A stretch of DNA of 64,000 nt, taken from assembly GCA_900642245.1 (NCBI GenBank), contig CAAAJI010000019.1, forward strand, positions 305,305-369,304. The letters run 5' to 3'. Position numbers and translations under genes: made by a program. Positions within the stretch are counted from its first letter, which is position 1. Every line of letters begins with the position of its first letter. Positions 1 to 10,299 of this stretch are shown piece after piece. Source of the DNA: Fragilaria radians (lineage: Eukaryota; Bacillariophyta; Fragilariophyceae; Fragilariales; Fragilariaceae). The notes beneath the pieces are model-generated. The model ran no database searches and was not told where the DNA came from. It saw nothing but the letters and a program-made list of their open reading frames with translations.

Positions 1-992
1 ATTCATGCCTGTACTGTGATTTTTCCCGAACACAACAAAACAAAATCTGAATTCAATATTAGTTGATCAAGTTGTATCCAGGTAACTATTATGTACAAAT
101 ACAAGTGAGAGGAAAAAGAAGAAAAGCTTTATCAAAAATGACAAAAGAAGACTGTTGAAAGGAAAATTTAGGAAAATTAATCTTCAAAATAGGATCTCGA
201 GAATGAATCATCAATTTCTTTTCTTTTTCCATTGAATGGACAACTTGTCCGACACAGCTCTCTGGAGAAAAAGAGCCAAGAATCTGTCACCTTGTCAAGT
301 TAAAGGAAATTGCATTCAAAGATCTTTTTGATACCGAATATTTGGGCAAGATAAAGGGTAAATAAGAGATGGGGTCATTTAATCTTTCCACAAGCTGTCC
401 CGGTGAAAACAAGATAGCAATTGGGTCTTTGTACGAATGACTGTAGCATTTCATGATCCATTTACAAACTCCTCATCATAAGTTCTTCTTTGTATTAAAG
501 CCTGCTAAGGCATGGCTATTAATGCTATGTCTCTAAGACCAAGTTCTAAAACATGCATTCACTCAACATTTTATGTGTCATTTTCAAAGCTTTCAACAAT
601 GATCAGAACATATTAGCTTTGTTAGCATTTCCCTTAAGTGATAATACGGTTCTTAAACTCATGGTAGGCCTTCAACCTTGATCCCACTCATCAAGGCATT
701 GAAAAGTTATCATCCGTAATCATCAACCAAATTACCGCAAACCCCGGAAGAAATCCGGGTAAAACTACTCAAATGACACGAGATATCATGTGTGACTCTC
801 TTATCAATTTTGGTTTCCTTTCTCAGTCTTGACTTTTGAATGTTGATAGGTGTAAAAATAAATAAAAAATCTATGGAATAGTCATCTGCATGAACTTTAT
901 CTGTTATATAATTCTTAAATAATCATGTAAGAAGGGTAATGAAGTAGGCAAATGTCAGGCGACGTAAAAGCAGAATAAAATAGGATTCTTTT
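1..992. other. intergenic, downstream of transketolase
   Basis: I see no supported gene here. The sequence is AT-rich with stop codons in all frames. It probably holds the 3' flank of the transketolase gene, whose stop codon is at 993-995. A short hairpin (CCCGGA / TCCGGG, 5-nt loop) lies near 743-759 and has no known role. Confidence 0.5.
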
Positions 993-3161
993 TTAGTGCC
1001 CTTGGCTTTGAGTAGAATGAAAAATAGGACGATGAATGAGATTGGGACAAGGGATGTCCTTGTAAAATGCTAGTAACTCCCTTCCTTTGGAAATGACATT
1101 CTCGACTGTAAAGCCAAAGAATTTAAAGACATCAGGTCCAGGACCTGATCGTCCGAATTCAGTCATTCCAATGTGAGCATGTGCAAAGCGATGCCATCCA
1201 TGAATGGCGGCAGCTTCAACCGAAAGGGTCGGGATGTTTCCTGGGAGAACAGATTTCTGATATTCTAGCGGTTGTTGCAAGAAGACTTCTTGGCATGGTA
1301 ACGAAACAACTCTGGTAGGGATTCCCGATTCTCCTAAAACTCGAGCTGCGTCGAGGCACAAACTAACTTCAGAACCCGTCGCTACTAAAATCAAGGCAGG
1401 ATTCTCGCAAGCAACGGCTGAATATCCTCCTCGGAGAGCTAACTCAATATTTGAGCCGGGAAATCCTTTAACGGTCGAGCGGGAACAGCAAATGACACTG
1501 GGGGTTTTGGGTGTCATTAGCGCCGTACGATATGCTGCAGCAGTTTCGTTTCCGTCCGCGGGACGAAACACATTGAGGTTGGGAATGCATCGGAGCGATT
1601 CCAGGGTTTCAATCGGTTGATGCGTTGGTCCATCTTCTCCCAATCCAATGGAATCATGGGTCATGATGTATATCACTCCAAACTGGGATAGTGCTGAAAG
1701 ACGAATAGCGCCGATACAATATCCAACAAATACTAAGAACGTTGCACAAAAGGGACGTAACCCTCCATATGCAAACATTCCATTACACAATGCTGCCATT
1801 GCATGCTCTCGAACTCCGAAGCGGATATACCGACCATGCGGGGTATCCTTTTGAAAGTCTCCTGATGATTTCAAGTGAGTTAAATTGGAATGAGTGAGAT
1901 CTGCGGAACCCCCAACAAGTTCCTCCAACACAGGCGCTACTGCATTGAGGCATGATTCACTGAATTGACGTGTGGCCTTATCGGCATCCTTCCCAAATTG
2001 AAATAGGGGCAATCGCTTTAAGGCATCTTCGGGTACGAAATGTGCAAAACGACGTTTCAGTTCAGCAGCTAGAACCGGATGTGCCCCTTCATAGGCCACC
2101 ATCATAGACTCCCATGCCTGACGCTTGGTTTCATTTGCGGCGGATGCGTTTGAGAATATCTGACGTACGTCGTCATCAATTTGGAATGTCGCAGTAGGAT
2201 CAAGGCCATAAAATGCCTTGGCACCCGCAAGATCAGCAGCTCCGAGAGGAGCGCCATGTGAGCTAGCTAGTCCTTGCTTGGATGGAGAGCCGTATCCAAT
2301 GGCGGTCTTGACCTTAATGATGCTTGGACGAGATGTATCGAGCTGGGCGTTACGGATGGCTTGTCGTAAATCATCCACGCCATGGGCAACATCTGCCACG
2401 GATTGTGTGTGCCACCCATAGGCGTCGTAACGTTGAAGCACGTTCTCAGTAAAGGAAAGGTCTGTTGATCCATCAATGGTAATTTCATTGTCATCGTATA
2501 GCACAATCAGCTTTCCAAGGCCTAAGTGCCCAGCGAGTGAACTAGCCTCGGAGGAAATACCTTCTTGAAGGCAGCCATCCCCGCAAATGACATATGTGAA
2601 ATGATCAAAGAGAGGGAATTCTGGAGCGTTGAAAGTAGCAGCCATATGACGTTCCGCGATGGCCAAACCAACAGCATTTGATATTCCCTGTCCTAACGGT
2701 CCTGTGCATACTTCGATACCTGAATCAAATAGATCGATAAGATTCCCATCACGATAAACATAGCAAATGAATGCGTACTAAAACGTACCCTCAGTTACAA
2801 AAGATTCAGGATGTCCAGGGCACTTTGAATTGATCTGACGAAAATTCTTTAGGTCGTCCAACGTTACACTTGGATAACCTGCCAAATGAAGCATGGTGTA
2901 CTGAAGTGCACAGGCATGTCCGTTGCTTAGCACAAAACGATCTCTATTCCACCAATGGGGATGAGATGGAGAGTAGGTCATAATCTCTGACCATAGTACA
3001 TGAGCCATCGGAGCGCAGCCCATAGGAGCACCTGGATGACCACTGTTCGCTTTTTCGGGCATATCTGCTGAAACTGCACGAATGGTGTTAATACATTTCA
3101 GCTCCAATGGAGATCCTTGATAAGGAGCCTGTTTGGCCTTTGCGGAACCGTTGCGAGGCAT
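993..3161 (-). CDS. TKT: transketolase
   Basis: This encodes transketolase, the thiamine-diphosphate enzyme that moves two-carbon ketol units between sugar phosphates in the pentose phosphate pathway (and the Calvin cycle in plastids). Two exons are read on the minus strand: 3161-2789 and 2719-993. They are joined across a 69-bp GT-AG intron (2720-2788) and give about 699 residues, a normal length. Family signatures visible in order are SGHPGAPMG near the N-terminus, LSNGHACAL, the GDG cofactor motif ([11 protein letters not shown]), the [10 protein letters not shown] segment, [11 protein letters not shown] and ATGSEV near the C-terminus. The splice restores the expected [13 protein letters not shown] stretch. 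The N-terminus ([11 protein letters not shown]) shows no obvious signal or plastid transit peptide, so a cytosolic isoform is likeliest. The start is the only ATG before the conserved [18 protein letters not shown] region. I am sure of the family; the compartment is an inference. Confidence 0.97.
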
Positions 3162-5913
3162 CTTTATGGAGCAAGTTAAGAATAGAATCGATGAAAAGGC
3201 TAAGAGGATTTAAATGTGAGTGAATGGGAATTAGTGATGAAGGAACAGAAAAGAATCGATCGATCAATCAAAGAGAACTCAAAAAAAGTTTGGATTATAT
3301 TAAATTGTGGGAACATAGACAGTCTAATATCCTATTTGGTGTACGAGTGCCGTACTCGGGTACGACTGCCAAAGTTTGTCCAACAAAATTGATGGTTCGT
3401 TTTCAGTGTGTCGGCCTATGGAAGATTCAATTTTCCCGATTCGTATCACGTCAATCATCAAGTCTGTGGATGCTATCGATTCGATAGAGGTGCACTTTCG
3501 TGTGGATACTGGTGGTCACCGTGGAGATGTCAAAAAAAATGTGTACAACCGTAGCCCCTAATATGGAACTGTCGTACCCACGCAAAAATTGTACTAATAA
3601 AATGAGATGACATCACCAAAAGTCAAATCTTACCACCTCCCTTGAATCACCTCCTTGTCTCGCACTAATCAACTTAAACTAGGATTACCTAATCGAAATT
3701 CACCGATTTTTTTTCTTCACTTATATTTGTGCGCCATAAACCAAATAGATTAGTTCGATGGCAGCATTAGTTGTCAAACCCTGTCGTGTTAGCCCTGAAA
3801 TCAGATCCCATACCACATTTTTGTTGGACACTTTCCCTTATCCTGTGCTGCTTTCATCTGAATAGCCTCTCTCCGCAATGACATGAATGCCAACGAAATA
3901 ACCATTAGCTGCTCTGAAACTAAAATCCTCCGTCAAACCTGCCCGTTACTTCTAGCCACAAAGATAATGACAAACACACACGAAAAAATGACTCATCAAA
4001 CCCAGAACAATTTGGCATAATGAATCTCTTTTCTCCACATATTTTGACTAAATTAAGTGAGCTTTTACAGATTTGGAAAAATGAAGTGCATCAGCATCTC
4101 TACAACTAAAAACTGAGCTTTGATCATTTCATATATACATTCGTTCTTATTTTCAGCAAATGTCTTCGTCATTTTTCATTTGCAACTATTGGAGTCTTGT
4201 CGATTTATTCCATTGACAATCTTTGAAAGCAATTATTTGTTTCTGAAAATCTCTTGCCTTTCCTTGACATGTATGCCAAAATAAAGTCTTAAAAATACTT
4301 TTCCTGCTCTATTGCTTTAAATAAACTAGATTTCTGTAAAGGAATTGAACTATAATTTATCAGTAAAGCATGGAATGAATTCAAAACAAAGAATTACGAG
4401 ACTGGGATAGAAGGTTGCTCACTTTCTTGTTGAGAAAAGATTGAGAGGATACTGTGAGTTGCTTTTTGATTTAGAGATTGCGCCAGTGAAGGGATTTTTT
4501 ATTACTTTATATCAAAGATTGAAATATTTTGTTTTTGGCTAAGGTACTGATGGTTTGTGACTTTGATTTCTGTCTGGAAATTGTGAATGCCAGCAGAATA
4601 TAGCTTATGTCTTAGGGAGGTGCACATCTGTCTCCGAAGACCACGAAGGCAGAACTCAAATCCATGAACAATGTCAACATGATAAAATTGAAAAAAATAT
4701 TTGTTAGCATCCAAACTAGATACCACTTACTAAGACCGACAAGGCCAACATGGTAAAGTTTGAAAAAGGTTGTTGGGACCCAAGTTAGAGGCCATTTAGT
4801 AAGGCCAACATCAATGGATGAATTAAATCGATGAATAAAAAGATTTGAGTTTCTCAGTTAGAAGATTTTCAGATATGGGCATGATAAATGAAATGCGTCA
4901 AAGTTTACCTGAAGGTTATGAAACTACTCTTGGAATTACTCAAAAAAGACATTGAAAAAGAGAAATCAATTTTTGACAGAGTAAATGGGAAATTAAGATC
5001 GAATGTAAAGGACTCAACAAGGGTAGACGTGTCGAAAAAGGTTGCGCAAATAATTTGAATCCATCTTTACGCTGGTGTCTCGTTTACATGCAACAGAAAG
5101 GGGCACACAGCAGCATATACGAGGAAATGAGTCAAGAGAGAGGTCAAGTGCCAACGATGGTGAGATCTTGTTACCAATTTTTGAATGGAATGTACGTCTG
5201 CATACCTTTGGGTGTATGATTTAGAGAACAGGCTTGTGATGCTTATTAGGGGTGTTAGATTGCTGGGCAAAGCAGTTGGACGATCCAAAGCCCAACCAAA
5301 ATCATCAACTTAAGAGATATTTTCCCAAAACATCATGGTGGAGAAAGCTATGCGTATCATGCTACGAAGCTTCTGAAGGATGGAGAATGTTGAATACAAT
5401 AATCATAGGTTTTCTGCCTAAGGGAAAGAACTAAGATTAATGATGTTATCTCAAAGTGGCAAGGAAATACATAAACAAAGATTTGTGAAGGTAAAAAGGA
5501 TGAAAAAAGAATTATTGCACTTGAAATATGTATTGCACATCCAGAAAAATGGATACGATTTCAGAATAAGCGAGGTAAGAGGAAGGAAATAGGACTAAAA
5601 CTGAAGGAACATGGATCTTGGAACAGAAAATTGGAGATGCGTTAGAGTTAGTTTTCTAATACTTCTCATACCTTCGTAATTTTAAGTTTCACTAGTCAAT
5701 AAATTTTAATTCAAGTTGGTATCCACTGGCGATTTTCATCTCCTGCTGATCCAGCTAAAGTTAAGTTCATATGTGTTTGTCATGTTAGTGAGATGTAGAA
5801 TATTTACTGTCGGTGGATGAGTATTTTTTTTCGGAGATGGGAATTCTACAAACTGAAAAATTGAGTCAGTCAGATTCTAGAGGGCAGACAGACGGAATCG
5901 TAACTCGACGGAC
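3162..5913. other. intergenic between transketolase and the CX9C gene
   Basis: About 2.75 kb lie between the two divergent genes with no recognisable coding region. It should hold the promoters of both. Near 3341-3370 a GTACGA(G/C)TGCC word occurs twice in direct orientation, with an inverted relative (TCGTACCC) near 3569. A two-copy 71-bp tandem repeat lies at 4673-4811. The short open frames here lack family resemblance and are treated as chance. Confidence 0.5.
4673..4811. repeat. diverged tandem repeat, about 71-bp period
   Basis: Two imperfect copies start at 4673 (GTCAACATGATAAA) and 4744 (GCCAACATGGTAAA). Similarity continues through a CAA(A/G)(C/T)TAGA block and a CCA(C/T)TTA(C/G)TAAG block. 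A third start (GGCCAACATC) appears at about 4803. The array is non-coding and its function is unknown. Confidence 0.6.
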
Positions 5914-6447
5914 ATGAGAAGGAGAAATTTATTTCAAAGTTGTAGAAAAAATAAAATTGATTCATCACATCTCATGGTGTGGTCATATTTATTCGGAGGA
6001 GAACCACAGCTCCCACCAGGACCGACTCGTTTACCTGATTATTTTCCTGTCCAACCTAAGGGATGTGAACGTCATGCAGAAACTTTATTTGCTTGCATTA
6101 GCAAGGAAGCCACTGAAAAGGCACGGGATAAGGAAAAGTTGGGATATTATACATCCTACAACGATAAGGATAGTAATACAAAGGTTCTTCCAGAAAGTGC
6201 TGTATCAAAGAATAATCAAAGCGATGACCATACCATGAAAGTTGACAACGTAGCTGTACAAGGGACGGATGTTGCGAAGGATTTGCCATCACCTGATGAT
6301 AATCCATTGGATGTTTGTCGTAAGGCTCTTGCGCATTATCAAAAATGTTGTGATAGAGAATTGAAGAAAAAGAAGAATTGGATTCTAACGGACTCCTATC
6401 GGGTTCAAGAAGAGTATCGGTACCAACAACAAAAGCAAGGGAAGTAA
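5914..6447 (+). CDS. twin CX9C (CHCH-type) protein, probably mitochondrial intermembrane space
   Basis: This is a single-exon frame of 177 residues. Two cysteine pairs show exact CX9C spacing: C51/C61 (ERHAETLFA between them) and C135/C145 (RKALAHYQK between them). This is the twin-CX9C signature of small proteins folded by the Mia40/Erv relay in the mitochondrial intermembrane space. A Lys-rich segment and a conserved-looking YRVQEEYRY tail follow. The linker between the pairs (about 73 residues, charged and polar) is unusually long for this fold. A second in-frame ATG at 5974 (MVWSYLFGG) gives a 157-residue form, and I think it may be the true start because the first 20 residues look like read-through 5' leader. 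The partner or assembly role cannot be told from sequence. The gene converges on the TPR gene, with 179 bp between stop codons. Confidence 0.75.
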   Translation: MRRRNLFQSCRKNKIDSSHLMVWSYLFGGEPQLPPGPTRLPDYFPVQPKGCERHAETLFACISKEATEKARDKEKLGYYTSYNDKDSNTKVLPESAVSKNNQSDDHTMKVDNVAVQGTDVAKDLPSPDDNPLDVCRKALAHYQKCCDRELKKKKNWILTDSYRVQEEYRYQQQKQGK

Positions 6448-6626
6448 TCAGAGTAGAACAATTATCTATTTTAGAACGTATCAAATTTCAAATGAAAAAG
6501 ATTCTAGAACTTGTAGGCTTTGTGGATAAATCTAATTTCAAGGATAGCAAATACCTTTTGGAATATTAAGGATAAATCGGTAGAATCATGAATTCTTAAA
6601 CTTTAGAACTTGTTTTAGAGAGTGGA

Positions 6627-8069
6627 TCATTCATTCGAAAACCAAGCGGAGAGATGATAGACAGCCACTGCAAGAAACAATCCCATGAAAGAAAGCAAGA
6701 CTGTTACATTATTGGAATCAAAACTCTGTATCGATAAAATTGAAACATATTGTGTCAGTAGTTGGCAAGCAATGGTCATAGACCGCCAAGACAATTTCCT
6801 CACCTTCGTCATTGGTTGTTCTAAATTTGGTGTATCACTGGAAGTTGGGGAAAGATTGTCTGGAGCATTAGCTGTCGTCGTCGTTTGTTGAATCCAATGA
6901 CACATGGATTTTACCAACTTCCGATTGGCCCGTTCACTCCGGGCTATCATAACATCCAATTCCTTCTTCCATAATTGGATTTCCTTATGGATTGGGGAGG
7001 ACGAAACAGTCGTAGGGTGACCTTTTGGTTTCGATCGGAGCAGAAGCTGTCGGACATCCTCACGAGCGTGTTGCCACTGAGCACGTGCAGCATACGATCG
7101 ACTACGCAATAACAGGGCAGTCATTTCTAGTGACGCTACTGATGAATCTAGTACAGCTGCTGCTGCTGCTCCTTCCGTATCCTCCCAGGATGACAATTGC
7201 AAAATTGACAATGCCATGGAACACGATATTGTTGCACCTTCACGATAAACCGTAGGTCTTCCGCCAACGGAATCGAATTCAGCCAATTGTAATAAGCATC
7301 TTGCAAGATTCAATAAGATTCTAACTTGTAAATCAGAGTCCTGCGGAGATATTGCTAAAACAACATCTGTGGTCGGAATTACTGCTTCGGTAGATGTCGT
7401 TCCATTCTTTTGTAAGTAAGTTATATCAATCGTATGGTCATCCAAACAATCCACTTCAGCTATAAGAACTGGATGTATTTTTTCCTTTTGTGTACTCTTA
7501 CAAGATGGAAGTAATAGAATAGTGCTGCCTATTTGCACTTGACTCGTCTGCTGCAACGCCATGTCGTAATAGGGAATGGCTGCCGATGGATCACCCAATT
7601 TTAATAAACTATCTCCTCTCTCTTTCCAAACATGAGGTGTTAATTGTCTATTGTTGGTATCTGTCTCGAATTCTAACAATGGTCGCACCATGTCGTGGGA
7701 AATAATTACTTCTGAATCCCACCATGGCGACACACTCTTTGTGGAGGATCCTACATCACGAAGGTGGGGAATCAATCGAAACAAAATACTGCAGCCCCAA
7801 GACCCTTCCTCATAACTTTTTCCAAAGCTTTCCTTTTCAGTATCAGAAATAGGATTTGGTGCAGGATCATCCCACATTAATGTATACTTGAAGTCTTCGT
7901 CTTGTTTGCACTGCAAGGGAATTGTTTTGGTCATGGTCACAACTGTAGCTCGTCCCATCCTCTTCACTTTATTTGAATTAGTACCGGAGGTACTAGAATC
8001 ATCACGGGGAATTCGAACTATCATTCCCACAGAAAAAACAGGGATTGATGCCTCCAATGATGTCGCCAT
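6627..8069 (-). CDS. TPR-containing protein with C-terminal membrane anchor
   Basis: The protein is about 480 residues from the first in-frame ATG at 8069; the frame stays open further upstream without an ATG. A tetratricopeptide-like helical region is visible in the middle (LTPHVWKERGDSLLKLGDPS, then LNLARCLLQLAEFD and an Ala-rich repeat near SYAARAQWQHAREDVRQLL). A basic, Ser/Thr-rich linker follows. The protein ends in one hydrophobic segment (TVLLSFMGLFLAVAVYHL) two to eight residues from the stop, the layout of a tail-anchored protein of the ER or outer mitochondrial membrane. The N-terminal 150 residues contain a WWDSEVIISHDMVRPLLEF segment I do not recognise. The TPR/tail-anchor layout recalls FKBP8 and outer-membrane TPR co-chaperones, but no peptidyl-prolyl isomerase domain is evident. 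The specific function is unknown. Confidence 0.8.
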   Translation of the reverse strand: MATSLEASIPVFSVGMIVRIPRDDSSTSGTNSNKVKRMGRATVVTMTKTIPLQCKQDEDFKYTLMWDDPAPNPISDTEKESFGKSYEEGSWGCSILFRLIPHLRDVGSSTKSVSPWWDSEVIISHDMVRPLLEFETDTNNRQLTPHVWKERGDSLLKLGDPSAAIPYYDMALQQTSQVQIGSTILLLPSCKSTQKEKIHPVLIAEVDCLDDHTIDITYLQKNGTTSTEAVIPTTDVVLAISPQDSDLQVRILLNLARCLLQLAEFDSVGGRPTVYREGATISCSMALSILQLSSWEDTEGAAAAAVLDSSVASLEMTALLLRSRSYAARAQWQHAREDVRQLLLRSKPKGHPTTVSSSPIHKEIQLWKKELDVMIARSERANRKLVKSMCHWIQQTTTTANAPDNLSPTSSDTPNLEQPMTKVRKLSWRSMTIACQLLTQYVSILSIQSFDSNNVTVLLSFMGLFLAVAVYHLSAWFSNE

Positions 8070-8129
8070 GACCTGTACACCAGATCTTTGACGGCTATTG
8101 TCTGCTTTTTCGTACTGGTACTGCTGCAC

Positions 8130-10299
8130 TCGTTCTGCTACGGTTACTCCAAAGATTCCTTTTATTTTCAGACCATCCTTGACTATTTATGTTTATATCT
8201 GAAACATCTCATAGTACTTCTGATGCTCAAGATTGTAAACAATTCACGAGTATCTGAGCTTAACGTTGTTGCTTTGCAGGAAGAATGCCCTCTTCAAACT
8301 TTCTATAAAGTTTTTTTCAATTTGACTCACACGAGTGATAGCAATCTTCAGTCAGTCACCAATACTTATTCATTTGGATCTTGATTTCTTGCTAGTTTTC
8401 AACTTTTTTCCCTTTGCTTCATTCAAGTCTTTGATTCCAAATGTATTCTTCTTTAATGTTCTGAATGTTTGAAGTCTACTTGCGCTCTTTTCCACAGATA
8501 TAGGAAACACCCCTTAAAGCAATAAAATGCACCAGATCATATTCTATTTGCATAATTAACTATGGAGTTACAGCTGAATGTGTATGGTTGCATATATCTC
8601 TCTGAATATTCAAAGTATATTGCTTCTTTTTCGTTTCTTGCTAGTTGTTTACGCAAGTACAATCAAAGTACATATCTCACAGCTATAGCTTTGTTTGGAG
8701 GGACAATCTATTCCAAACAACTTACGTGCCAGATTCAACACTTAGCCTCTAGGCTTATGTGAACTTAGATTCACAACTTAGATTCGTGAATTGTGAACCT
8801 TGATAGATTCCCCTTTGTTACTTTGGAATCTGTAGTTATTCCTACCGAATTGATATGACGGTCTTGAAAAGATGTTAAATGATCTTCTTCATTTATAAGC
8901 AATATTGAGCATCACTAAATTCATATAAGGCTATGTCTATATTGAATTTTGTGGAAGGTATGGAAAGAATAGTACTTAACTATGTAACTTATTCTAGATT
9001 TACATGATTAAGCATATGAATATTGTTTCTAGTATTATTTTCAATATACTATCAATAACTTGGACGTCTCCAGTATCGTTACACTCACACATCTCTTAGT
9101 CTAGTAACCTATTGTAGTGTTGCTAGACTATATTGCTTACAGCCAATAGCATTAGGTATTATCTTAACAAACTTAATTCAAAGGTATGTCACATTATCTC
9201 ATGCAATATCTTTGATATGTTGCGTTTCCGAAGTGGTCAGAGAGACTACGTTTATTGCTAATTTGATGGATTTTTTGAAGATAAAAAGCATGAAACCCTT
9301 TGGAGTACAAATTGATGATGTACGTATAATGTTTCTGACTAGAAATCTTAACACGAGCAAAAACCTCATCACATTGATGCAAGGTCAGATTATGTAGGTA
9401 ATGAATCTGATGATTGCAGATTGAAATTGAATGAATTAATTCATAAGAAAGAGAAAGTTTCAATCGACACGACAAGCCTGTCAGATCCGAAAGAAAAACG
9501 TTGTTTAATAACAAAAAACGTAAGAGATAGAAGAATGATATTGTTTTCTCTATGCTTTGATAACAACACCCTAGTAGGACGGAAAACAGAAGCTTAGGAA
9601 TTCTTAGTAGTAGGGAACATTTAGTTACATGTTTTAATGTCAAAAATGCAGGTTACATGCCTTAGAAGATGCTCACTCTTATCTCACGACATGTTGTAGT
9701 GGAGGCTAATCATATGTAGGAGATTTTGGCAACTAGTTTTTACGCTTTCTTCATTTGAATTTAGACGCTTCAGCTGCTCTTGAAACGTTTTCTTATTCAA
9801 CAAAACCGAACACAAATGCGGATTTCAATATACGTATGCAAAATTCGTGATTAGCTAAAGGGCTAGTTTGGGATTTAACAATTTCTTATAATGTAGAGCA
9901 TACGGGTTTCATGATTTTGTTCACGTCTACAGTTCGTGCGTTATGGAAAAGCCTATTAACCCCGGGTGAAGTATCCGATATAAGCTTCTCGTGTTTGACC
10001 TGATCTAATCGGAACTGTATATTCGAACTCAATGTCAACACAGTTAACGTGTTCCGTTTTAATCGTAAACATGCAATCGTTTTAATTTCTGATAACTTAG
10101 TATAAAATCTACGGCAAAATGAATTCAGATTCCTTCCACGACTAAATCAAGTCAATGCTGGAACGGACGAGAATGATTCCTCGTTACCGTTTATAGCCCT
10201 AGGAGTACTGTCTACGAAAAAGAAGGAATAACTGTTTGTAACATAATTTGTGAACGTATTGAACTAATAGGTAAATAGCAGTCGCATAATAGTATCCCA
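8130..10299. other. intergenic between the TPR and beta-propeller genes
   Basis: About 2.2 kb of AT-rich sequence lie between two divergent genes. The open frames are short, overlap on both strands and show no domain resemblance. The promoters of both neighbours should lie at the two edges. I see no other supported feature. Confidence 0.5.

Noticed and set aside
743..759. Hairpin CCCGGA/TCCGGG as a terminator or RNA element
   Set aside because: A six-base stem is expected by chance at this scale, and eukaryotic genes do not use such terminators.
6098..6484. 128-codon minus-strand frame
   Set aside because: It overlaps the twin-CX9C gene on the other strand. The cysteine spacing and basic tail on the plus strand are better evidence, and the minus frame shows no domain.
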